From NCBI RefSeq assembly GCF_001579805.1, contig NZ_CP014546.1, positions 3,782,001 through 3,846,000 of the forward strand: DNA of 64,000 bases. Reading direction: 5' to 3'. Positions 26,735 through 33,731 of this stretch are shown piece after piece (positions within the stretch are counted from its first letter, which is position 1; every line of letters begins with the position of its first letter). This stretch comes from Pseudomonas azotoformans (GTDB lineage Bacteria > Pseudomonadota > Gammaproteobacteria > Pseudomonadales > Pseudomonadaceae). Under the pieces are notes generated by a model, which worked only from the letters and a program-made list of their open reading frames with translations, made no database searches and was not told the DNA's origin. The position numbers and the translations under genes were made by a program.

Positions 26735-27355
26735 TTGAGCGCAGGCAAAGCCGTCGGACTGTTACTACTCACTTCCCTGTTGGCGGCGTGCGGCACCTCG
26801 CCGCCACGCACGCCCAATGACCTCTGCGGCATCTTCCGCGAAAAGGACGACTGGTACGACGCCGCCAAAGTCACGCAAAAACGCTGGGGGGTGCCGATCC
26901 AGGTGCCGTTCGCCATCATGTATCAGGAGTCCGGCTTCCACCAGGACGCCCTGGCCCCGCGCAAATACCTGCTGTGGATCATCCCCTGGGGCCGCGTCTC
27001 CACTGCCGCCGGCTACGCCCAGGCCAAGGACGAAGTGTGGAACGACTACCGCAAGAGCACCGGCCGCAGCGGCGCCAGCCGCCAGGACTTCGACGACGCC
27101 ATCGACTTTGTCGGTTGGTACATGGACAAGACCTACACCGTCAACGGCGTCTACAAATACGACGCCTACGGCCAGTACCTGAACTACCACGAAGGCTGGG
27201 GCGGCTACCGCCAACGCACCTACGCCGCCAAGGCCTGGCTGCCGCCGGTGGCGAGCAAGGTGCAGGCGCGTTCACAGCTGTATGCGGCGCAGTATGCGCG
27301 GTGCAAGGATGATTTGGGGCGTGGGTTTTGGAGTCGGTTTTGGCATTGGCTGTAA
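26735..27355 (+). CDS. lipoprotein with lytic-transglycosylase-like domain
   Basis: A 206-residue lipoprotein. A TTG start after AAAGGTG gives a signal peptide with lipobox LLAAC, so the mature protein is anchored in the outer membrane. The body contains a lysozyme-like core: IMYQESGFHQDALAPR, where E at about residue 69 is in the position of the catalytic glutamate of soluble lytic transglycosylases, and a GYAQAKDEVWNDYRKSTGR segment. It probably cleaves peptidoglycan. It is followed by a hairpin and is convergent with the duplicated membrane protein. Confidence 0.85.
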   Translation: MSAGKAVGLLLLTSLLAACGTSPPRTPNDLCGIFREKDDWYDAAKVTQKRWGVPIQVPFAIMYQESGFHQDALAPRKYLLWIIPWGRVSTAAGYAQAKDEVWNDYRKSTGRSGASRQDFDDAIDFVGWYMDKTYTVNGVYKYDAYGQYLNYHEGWGGYRQRTYAAKAWLPPVASKVQARSQLYAAQYARCKDDLGRGFWSRFWHWL

Positions 27356-27370
27356 GGGGGAAAAGCTGTT

Positions 27371-27399
27371 CCCACGCTGCATGAAGAATACAGCGTGGG
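27371..27399. terminator. convergent terminator hairpin
   Basis: CCCACGCTG and CAGCGTGGG form a perfect 9-bp GC-rich stem with an 11-nt loop between two convergent genes. It has no long T-tract on either strand. Confidence 0.6.
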
Positions 27400-27406
27400 G
27401 CAAGGG

Positions 27407-28580
27407 CTACATCTCGATCAACCAACCCACCAAAGGCACTATCATCAACGTACTCAACGCCATTGAGGTGACATTGCCAATGTACGGGTGAAAATGTGCG
27501 GGCAAGCGGCCCGCAATGTCACAGGCCAGTGGCGGCGCGATGAGAGCTCCGAGCAGTGCACTTGAACCGATGACTGCCCAACTACCACCATGGGTCAATA
27601 CAGCTGCCGGCACTACAGAGACCAGTGGAACGTAGGTCGGAAACCATCCTCGTTTTATCCACTGTTTTCGCCAGATCACGACGCCCAGAGCCGATGTTAG
27701 CGCCTGGGCGGCGAGCAGCTGCAAGACCAGGCCTGATCCATACGCCGGGCTGATGGGATTCAGTGCATAGGCCACCAACACACCTGCCAGCAACCCGAGA
27801 CTTGCGAGTTCGTTTCCGAAAAATGGCGCTTCGGAGAAATCCGCCAACACCCGACGCAGGCTCCAGACAATGCCGTAAGTGGGCGGTTTCGCGGGTGCCA
27901 GCTTGGCGGGGGCTATGTAATCAGAACTCACCAACGATGGCACTCGACGACACAGTGTAAATGCAATGACACTGCCGATCGCCATGCCCACCACATTGCC
28001 GACCACCACTGGAAGACCCAGTGGAACGCACACGAAGTTCACGATCAGCAGGCAAATGGGGGTCACCAGCAATGCGCCCATCACTGCACCGTTTACGGCA
28101 ACTTTCCAGCCGCCGCCGAACATCAGCACCATGGCTGCTGGTAACGAGACGAATGCCGCAAACGTTGGTTGCCAAGTCTGTGCGGTGACGCTCCAGCCCC
28201 ACAGTAGATTACTAAGCATTAGCCCCAGCAGTGAACTGGTCACCAACCAAGGCCATAGTCCTGTTCCGTAGGAAATAGAAAATCCTTGCCAGGCTTTACC
28301 GTGTTTGCTCGCCCACCATGCCAGGTAGGCGCCGCCCAACAAACCGAGCGATGCCAGTTCGTGCTTGTAGAAGGCTACTTCACTGATATCCCCGACTATC
28401 CACCGTAGCCAGGCAACAGGATGGGGCAGGGCCTGCGACCATCTCGGCGTAGCCCGGCCAGGACCATTGGTTGCTGAGCGCCACCCACAGCACCAGTAGC
28501 ACACTGGCTAACCCCAGTATCAGGACGGTGAGATCTGCCCTGGACCGGTTGGACCTCGTTTCGGTAATGAGTGTTTTCAT
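27407..28580 (-). pseudogene. internally duplicated polytopic membrane protein, +1 frameshift
   Basis: The N-terminal frame (MKTLITETRSNRSRADLTVL, SD GGAGG 7 nt upstream) has one membrane helix and reads out at AEMVAG. One extra base near 28423-28433 (GGGCC or the adjacent GGGG run, plus strand) shifts it to the frame that continues LPHPVAWLRWIVGDISEVAF for about 350 more residues. The protein has about ten helices and two homologous halves: VGDISEVAFYKHELASLGLL against LADFSEAPFFGNELASLGLL, and GALLVTPICLLIVN against GALIAPPLACDIAG. No known transporter family was recognised. It lies 14 bp downstream of the nitrilase-type amidase gene and is probably a transporter for that pathway. Confidence 0.75.
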
Positions 28581-28594
28581 AGCGCACCCTCCGA

Positions 28595-29482
28595 TCAGCG
28601 TGGAAGGGCAGGGTGTTGGGAGTAACCGAGCATTTGATCGTAGAGATCATTGCGTCGATCACGCTGCAGGTCATTGAGGCTGTTCCAGATCGGAGCACTG
28701 CGGGCGCTGGTGATATCAATGTCGGCGAACAGGATTTCCTGGCGATTGGCTGAGGCTACCGCGCCAATCGGCCAGCCGTTGGTTCCGGCAATCAGCGAGC
28801 ATCCGAGGTAACGCGCTTCCCGCTCTTCGCCAATGCGGCTGGCGGCAGCGATAAACACGTTATTGACGTGGGCGGCGGTCATCGTCAGGTACGACGCCAT
28901 GCATTTGCCTGCCTCATCGAACAGCGGCGGTGGAGTCCACACCCAATTGTTCAAGCTGCAAATAATATCGGCGCCCTCCTGGCTGAGGATACGTGGCACC
29001 TCCGGGAACCAGATATCCCAACAAATCAGCAGGCCAATACGGCCTATCGGTGTTTCAAATACTGGAAAACCGGTATCACCAGGCGTGAACCAGAGCTTTT
29101 CCAGGTTCCATAGGTGCGCCTTGCGGTATTTGCCGATAAACCCATCGGGGCCTAGCAGCACAGCCGTATTGAACAACTGCATACCGTCTATCTCACACAG
29201 GCCTGCCACCAGGTACACCTGGTGCCTGCAGGCAAAATCTATCCACGCCTGCACACTTTCGCCGCCTGGAACCCGTTCGGCATGATCAAAGGCGTCCTGG
29301 CGACTGCTGAAGAAATACCCGCAATTGGTAAGCTCGGGCAGTACGATCAGGTTCGCTCCACCGTTTGCCGCTTCTGTCGCTAGTGCAAGACTTTGACCTA
29401 GATTGTTGGCTCGGTTGTTCACGCCAACCTGAGGGTCCAGTTGGATGACTGCTACGCGTGCGGGGCTTGCTGGTTCGCTCAT
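28595..29482 (-). CDS. carbon-nitrogen hydrolase (nitrilase superfamily amidase)
   Basis: A 295-residue nitrilase-superfamily enzyme with the full triad: E50 in VLPELT, K121 in YRKAHLW and nucleophile C154 in LICWDIWFPE. These enzymes hydrolyse amides or carbamoyl groups to acid and ammonia. The order here (flavin amino-acid oxidase upstream, amidase downstream) mirrors lysine 2-monooxygenase plus delta-aminovaleramidase (DavB/DavA), where the flavoenzyme makes an amide that the nitrilase-type amidase cleaves. SD AGAGGT precedes the ATG. A near-palindrome TTGTTATACAA lies about 20 bp upstream and may bind a regulator. Confidence 0.9.
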   Translation of the reverse strand: MSEPASPARVAVIQLDPQVGVNNRANNLGQSLALATEAANGGANLIVLPELTNCGYFFSSRQDAFDHAERVPGGESVQAWIDFACRHQVYLVAGLCEIDGMQLFNTAVLLGPDGFIGKYRKAHLWNLEKLWFTPGDTGFPVFETPIGRIGLLICWDIWFPEVPRILSQEGADIICSLNNWVWTPPPLFDEAGKCMASYLTMTAAHVNNVFIAAASRIGEEREARYLGCSLIAGTNGWPIGAVASANRQEILFADIDITSARSAPIWNSLNDLQRDRRNDLYDQMLGYSQHPALPR

Positions 29483-29594
29483 TGTGGTGACCTCTTATTG
29501 TTATACAACCGTGATTCGGCTGGGCGTTTATAAGAGGCGAGCAAGTGTTTAATTAAAAGTCAGGTGATTCCCGTTACATTGTAGTCTCTTTCTT

Positions 29595-31544
29595 TTATGG
29601 TTCGGCTCTAAAGGTTGGGTAGTCGCTCATAGTAAAATCTCCGTTGAAATCGGCTTGCGTTTTATTACAAATGTTTATCACGGTATCGATTGCTCCCCTG
29701 AAGCAGGGCTCCGTCCAGCCCGCATCTACAGAGAAGGACTCACCGCAGAGGTACAAGCCTGACTTGTGAGAAAAGTCTCGATTGTATTTCAGTAGCTTCA
29801 TGGCGTCGTAATAAGTGCCTGCACGATAAAGCTTTGCGCAGCCAAGCGAGTTTTTATCATTCATCCACCGTTGAACCACTGCGTGGTTGCGACCAATATA
29901 CGGTGATATTTTTTCTTTTATGTTGGTGGATTTCAAAAGAATTCTGTCGAGGTCTTCGATGCATCTGTCAACGAGTTCTTCGTCGGTGAATACTGATAGC
30001 TTGGTGGCATCATCTTCCCATGTGTAGCTGAGAAGGATGCAGTCGTAGGTGTTGGACTGGTTGTAACGGTAGGTATATACGTCATGAACCAAACTATCTG
30101 TCACGATGACTTGAGGGATTTTTTTATTGTGAGAGAGAAATGATTTTTTGAGGGGGGCGTACACTTTGCAGCTGGTTTCCCAGTGGGCCGTTTTATAGGC
30201 TTCTGTGATCTCAAATGGAAGCATTTCCTGGCTGAAGTTTTCAATTGATATTTGCGTTTCGATCAGCCATGAGGGCAGTGTCATTACCACGGAGTCGTAG
30301 TCGAGGAATTGTTTTTTTACGTTTTCGTTTTGTGTGACGTTCCAGTCGAAATAGACCCGTATTTTTCCGTTTTTTAGTTTTTTGATCTTTGTAACTGCAC
30401 TGCTGGTCATGAAGCCTGAATGACTTTTTATGAGGCGCTCGTATAAAGATTCATGTGTTTCTACGGGTTTAATGAAGAGTAGGGATTCAGCCAGAGATCC
30501 AAGGCCGATGTAGTTTGGTTTGTTGAATGCAAGGCCTCTCGAGTCCAAGGTCTCGGGATGGTCCATGTAAGGTGACGCCATCAGTGTGCCGTCCATGTTT
30601 ACACGCCCGTGAATTAACTGAAGATGACTGCTGAACCCAAATATCGCCGTGCGTAAGGGGTAAAGCGAACATACGTCATAGAATGCTCCCCAACTGCCGT
30701 CACCGATACCGATGGAGTAGAAAACAGCGGATTCCTGTGCAGTCATGCCCATGCCACCGAAATTTCCAGGGTCACTTGATTGCCAGCTATCGATGCTTGG
30801 CATTTTTACCAAGTCGCGGAAGGAAATACCTTCATATTTTTTGACTATTGAATTCCACATATCTTCCCAGCCTTCAGAACCGTAATGTTCAGAAACGGTC
30901 AACGTCATGCGTTCGGCGAAGGCTTTCCATTTTGTGAAAACATTGCCCAGTGTTTGACCTGGAGGCGGTGTTTTTCCATCAGTGTTTTTCCAGATAAGCA
31001 TGGTGGGGTCGATGCTGTCATCTATGCTCCCCTCTCGTAGAAATATACCCGTGGATCGGACCGCAGCGCTGCCTGGATTAGGGAAGTCTGTATGGCGCAA
31101 CTCGAACTCGTTGGCGTAATAGGCCATGAGTGAGCGTCCATCTTTAGGCGATTCATCTGATTTGTTGAAGAACGGCATTCTCATCGCGCCCATCTCGAAA
31201 GGTGGTCTGCCAACCGTGTTGGTGTTGTTATTCCCAAGAGCGGTAAGGTGCCTGCCGCCAATGCGCGTTGATTTTTCAATTAACGTTATGTTTGTGAATC
31301 CGCATCGGTAAAGTTCACGTGCAGTTGTTAATCCTGTAATGCCAGCACCTATAATGCATATTTTGTGAAGCGGCTCAGTGGCTTGGGCAATACCGTCGAC
31401 TTGTTCCACCAAGGTGCGGTAGTCAAAACATAAGTCGGGTGGGTTGGGGAATACAGCTGTCCATTTACTCTTGCTAGAGCGCTTTTTTCGATGATGATGT
31501 TGCGCCGCGTCCGCGGGGTAATTGAAGTTGGAGCCGATGGTCAT
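29595..31544 (-). CDS. flavin amino-acid oxidase/2-monooxygenase-like protein
   Basis: A 649-residue flavoprotein of the monoamine oxidase fold. After a basic, His-rich N-terminal extension of about 60 residues comes the FAD site IIGAGITGLTTAREL (65-79), then EMGAMRMPFF with R122 in the place that binds the substrate carboxylate in tryptophan and phenylalanine 2-monooxygenases. LLSYTWEDDATKL and GLYLCGESFSVDAGWTEP match the same enzymes. It therefore probably oxidises an L-amino acid to the amide or the 2-oxo acid. Codons are clearly AT-richer than the neighbours, pointing to horizontal acquisition. SD AAGGAA is 7 nt before the ATG. The amino acid cannot be deduced. Confidence 0.85.
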   Translation of the reverse strand: MTIGSNFNYPADAAQHHHRKKRSSKSKWTAVFPNPPDLCFDYRTLVEQVDGIAQATEPLHKICIIGAGITGLTTARELYRCGFTNITLIEKSTRIGGRHLTALGNNNTNTVGRPPFEMGAMRMPFFNKSDESPKDGRSLMAYYANEFELRHTDFPNPGSAAVRSTGIFLREGSIDDSIDPTMLIWKNTDGKTPPPGQTLGNVFTKWKAFAERMTLTVSEHYGSEGWEDMWNSIVKKYEGISFRDLVKMPSIDSWQSSDPGNFGGMGMTAQESAVFYSIGIGDGSWGAFYDVCSLYPLRTAIFGFSSHLQLIHGRVNMDGTLMASPYMDHPETLDSRGLAFNKPNYIGLGSLAESLLFIKPVETHESLYERLIKSHSGFMTSSAVTKIKKLKNGKIRVYFDWNVTQNENVKKQFLDYDSVVMTLPSWLIETQISIENFSQEMLPFEITEAYKTAHWETSCKVYAPLKKSFLSHNKKIPQVIVTDSLVHDVYTYRYNQSNTYDCILLSYTWEDDATKLSVFTDEELVDRCIEDLDRILLKSTNIKEKISPYIGRNHAVVQRWMNDKNSLGCAKLYRAGTYYDAMKLLKYNRDFSHKSGLYLCGESFSVDAGWTEPCFRGAIDTVINICNKTQADFNGDFTMSDYPTFRAEP

Positions 31545-31680
31545 TCTGATATTCCTTATTCAGAGTTAGGGGCTCTGAACAGGATGGATGTGACTGCTGC
31601 TAGCCAGAAATAGGCTGGAGTTGGGTTTTGATAAGGGAAAGTCGTATTTGTTCGTAGGGGCAGTGCAAGCATCCAAAAGC

Positions 31681-31698
31681 GAGGGAGCATGCTCCCTC
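31681..31698. repeat. single REP palindrome
   Basis: GAGGGAGCATGCTCCCTC is a perfect 18-bp palindrome of the same GAGGGAGC type as the REP doublet at 16333-16464, with one core base changed. It lies just past the 3' end of the DUF6124-like gene. Confidence 0.7.
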
Positions 31699-31716
31699 AC
31701 CCTAGGTAACACTGTA

Positions 31717-31962
31717 TTAGCTCGGCTGCATACACTCCAGCGACCGATCCACCATCACACTGGCCATGTCCACCAGGTGCATGACCGACAGCACCAACGT
31801 GCGTGAAGTCCCTTCCAGTCGATCCCCGGCCATTTGCGCCGCAACGGCGGCACAACGCAACACGCTGCTGGCGTGGGCCAGGGCGTCTTCGAAGCTGAGG
31901 TCTGGGGTGGTGGTGAAGAATTGCAGTTCTGAAGCAGGTGGCGCGGGGACAGGTTTGTCCAT
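31717..31962 (-). CDS. DUF6124/DUF3077-like small protein
   Basis: An 81-residue protein beginning MDKPVPAPPASELQFFTTTP with the family pattern SFEDALAHASSVLRCAAVAA followed by a helix ending LVDMASVMVDRSLECM. Such genes are multi-copy and nearly exclusive to Pseudomonas; their function is unknown. AGGAG lies 8 nt before the ATG. The mRNA leader upstream (to about 32190) is unusually structured and contains an intrinsic terminator, so expression is likely controlled by attenuation. A REP palindrome follows the stop. Confidence 0.78.
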   Translation of the reverse strand: MDKPVPAPPASELQFFTTTPDLSFEDALAHASSVLRCAAVAAQMAGDRLEGTSRTLVLSVMHLVDMASVMVDRSLECMQPS

Positions 31963-31969
31963 GGGTTCA

Positions 31970-32190
31970 ACTCCTAATCAACGTTAGAGAGCCGTTACCT
32001 TCGCTACTAAACGGGGTGGCGGCCGTACGCAGGTTAGTAGACCGGTGATTAGGACCCGGCGCACCCGAAGGTGCCCTGCGCACGGCCACCATAACGCAGG
32101 GCCGAAAAAAAGCGCCTTGCAGAAGGGGGCGCTTGGCGCCTAATCACATCGTGGGCTACTAAACCCGGTCACTGAATGGGCAGTGACCGA
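31970..32190 (-). promoter_or_regulatory. structured leader/regulatory RNA candidate upstream of the DUF6124-like gene
   Basis: Several exact inverted repeats lie here. GGTCACTG/CAGTGACC is at 32167-32174 and 32181-32188. CTACTAA at 32156-32162 and CCTAATCAC at 32139-32147 can pair with TTAGTAG at 32034-32040 and GTGATTAGG at 32045-32053. GGCCGTACGCAGG at 32021-32033 can pair with CCTGCGCACGGCC at 32075-32087 (one mismatch). A GCACC-CGAA-GGTGC hairpin is at 32061-32074. CTACTAAAC occurs twice, so TTAGTAG has two partners. The two long helices cross and cannot form together except as a pseudoknot. No gene ends in this divergent region. Confidence 0.6.
32104..32133 (-). terminator. intrinsic terminator inside the DUF6124 leader
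   Basis: Read on the minus strand, AGCGCC and GGCGCT form a 6-bp stem followed by seven T. It sits about 145 bp upstream of the DUF6124-like start codon, and no gene ends before it. It is either the end of a small RNA or an attenuator. Confidence 0.7.
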
Positions 32191-32351
32191 CGAAGACTAG
32201 CCACGTGATTTGAGCGGCGCAAGCGGTTGGGATTCTCTCGGAAACGTCCTGCGAGTTAAAGGGAAATGTCATCGCAGCGACTCTTCCTACACTTGCCAAA
32301 CCTGCCCAATTCTGGGAAAACCCCACCCTTTGTACCGTCAACGAGCGCCCT

Positions 32352-32696
32352 ATGAGCCCCGAAGAACTCCAAATCACCGACATCCGCCCCGGCACCGGCA
32401 AAGCCGTGGTCAAAGGCGCACTGATCACCACCCAATACACCGGCACCCTGGAAGATGGCACGGTGTTCGATTCCTCCTGGGAGCGCGGCAAGCCGTTCCA
32501 GTGTGTGATCGGCACCGGGCGTGTGATCAAGGGCTGGGACCTGGGCTTGATGGGCATGCAGGTGGGCGGTGTGCGCACCCTGTTCGTGCCGGCGCATCTG
32601 GCCTATGGCGAGCGGTCGATGGGGGCGCATATCAAGCCCAACAGCAATCTGCGTTTTGAGATTGAGTTGCTGGAAGTGCTGACGCGGGACGATTGA
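32352..32696 (+). CDS. FKBP-type peptidyl-prolyl cis-trans isomerase
   Basis: A 114-residue single-domain FKBP that speeds proline isomerisation during folding. The canonical features are all there: the YTGTLEDGTVFDSSWERGKP strand-loop, FQCVIGTGRVIKGWDLGLMG with the active-site Trp, and LAYGERSMG. There is no signal peptide, so it is cytoplasmic. The following GNAT gene starts 11 bp after the stop and is probably co-transcribed. It is divergent from the DUF6124-like gene. Confidence 0.95.
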   Translation: MSPEELQITDIRPGTGKAVVKGALITTQYTGTLEDGTVFDSSWERGKPFQCVIGTGRVIKGWDLGLMGMQVGGVRTLFVPAHLAYGERSMGAHIKPNSNLRFEIELLEVLTRDD

Positions 32697-32707
32697 GGGC
32701 GGTGAAC

Positions 32708-33310
32708 ATGGAAGTTGATTCACACGAGTTGCCGGCGTGTTCCGTCGCGGGCATTCAGGTCGTTGAGCTGGGTGATCGCGATGAAGCCGAGTTGCAGCGG
32801 TTTTTTGAGCGGGCGCCGGATTACTTCATCGCGGTCAACGGTGAACCGGCCACAGCGACCGAAGCGCATGAGGAATTGCAGGGGCTGTTACCCGCAGGGT
32901 GGGCGTGCAGCCGGATGTATTGGCTGGGTTACCGCGATCTGGAAAACCAACTGGTGTCGGTGGTGAACATTGCGGCGGACTTGCTGGCTGTTGGTGTTTG
33001 GCACATCGGGCTGTTGCTGGTGGATGCACGCTTGCATGGCACTGGGTTGGCGCAGCGGCTGCACGCGGATCTTGAGGCTTGGGCTGCGGGCAACGGCGCT
33101 CAATGGTTGCGTTTGACGGTAGTCATCGGCAATGCCAAGGCCGAACGTTTCTGGCCAAAACTTGGCTATGTGCAGGTACGCACCCGCGAAGGGATCACGA
33201 TGGGGCGTCAGGTGAACAGCGTTTCGATTCAGGTCAAGGCCCTGACAGGTGGGCAGGTGGGTGATTACCTGGCGTTGGTGCCGCGAGATCAAGTGGATGC
33301 ACCTTCCTGA
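32708..33310 (+). CDS. GNAT family N-acetyltransferase
   Basis: A 200-residue GCN5-related acetyltransferase. The acetyl-CoA binding motif A region is VDARLHGTGLAQRLHADLEA, a variant of Q/RxxGxG/A, followed by NAKAERFWPKLGYVQVRTRE, typical of motif B. The N-terminal half (ERAPDYFIAVNGEPATATEA) is common in a subgroup with unknown acceptor. The ATG at 32708 is chosen with GAGG upstream; earlier in-frame TTG/GTG codons are possible. Downstream of FKBP in a likely two-gene operon. Confidence 0.85.
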   Translation: MEVDSHELPACSVAGIQVVELGDRDEAELQRFFERAPDYFIAVNGEPATATEAHEELQGLLPAGWACSRMYWLGYRDLENQLVSVVNIAADLLAVGVWHIGLLLVDARLHGTGLAQRLHADLEAWAAGNGAQWLRLTVVIGNAKAERFWPKLGYVQVRTREGITMGRQVNSVSIQVKALTGGQVGDYLALVPRDQVDAPS

Positions 33311-33420
33311 ACCCACCCTGAAGAATCCTCTTATTCCCCATACGGAAACTTTCCTACGGTTTACTCTCTGATCATCGGGGCGTAAGCTTCGCGCGTTTTC
33401 ATCAATAGCGGAGACCCTCA

Positions 33421-33715
33421 GTGGGTACTTGTTCGAGTGACAGTAGTCGGCCGGTTTCGGTAACCGGCACAGGCTTGGCAAGGTAACGCGCATTTTTACG
33501 ATGCCGTTGTCTCGCCACTAAAAGCGAGAAGCGGCATCCCGGCAGTGGCCAGTCCTGGCGCCTGCCCGAATCCCTCTCATCGACGCTGACCAGCTCCCGG
33601 CTCACCTCGGGATGCTACGGACGCGCCTGCCTTTTACGGCAGGCGGGCCAAGCTGGCTGTGCCTGTAAAACAGGCGCGGTGCACACGGCGGTACCTGCAC
33701 GACGGTTTTTTCCTC
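33421..33715 (+). promoter_or_regulatory. long structured 5' leader of mgtA
   Basis: The 421-bp gap before mgtA holds no gene but has strong hairpins. GCCGGTT/AACCGGC is at 33450-33468. GATGCCG plus TCTCGC pair with GCGAGA plus CGGCATC at 33500-33538. CGCCTGCC/GGCAGGCG is at 33624-33645 and GCCTG/CAGGC at 33661-33675. A GTGCA/TGCAC pair (33679-33700) is followed by TTTTTT at 33706-33711, shortly before the mgtA ribosome site. A seven-codon frame MPLSRH starts at 33501 within the second hairpin. A magnesium-responsive leader is the obvious inference from the downstream gene. Confidence 0.55.
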
Positions 33716-33731
33716 GCGCAGGAGTAACACC

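Noticed and set aside
27407..28504. Separate start at 28504 for the duplicated membrane protein
   Set aside because: The proposed N-terminus (MCYWCCGWRSATNGPG) is not protein-like; the true N-terminus with ribosome site and helix is in the other frame at 28580, joined by a +1 slip.
31681..32190. CRISPR-like array in the repeat-rich region
   Set aside because: Repeats are inverted and of different sequence; there are no regularly spaced direct repeats with unique spacers.
33301..33731. Canonical M-box or yybP-ykoY riboswitch before mgtA
   Set aside because: None of the conserved blocks recalled for these classes was found; only unassigned hairpins are reported.
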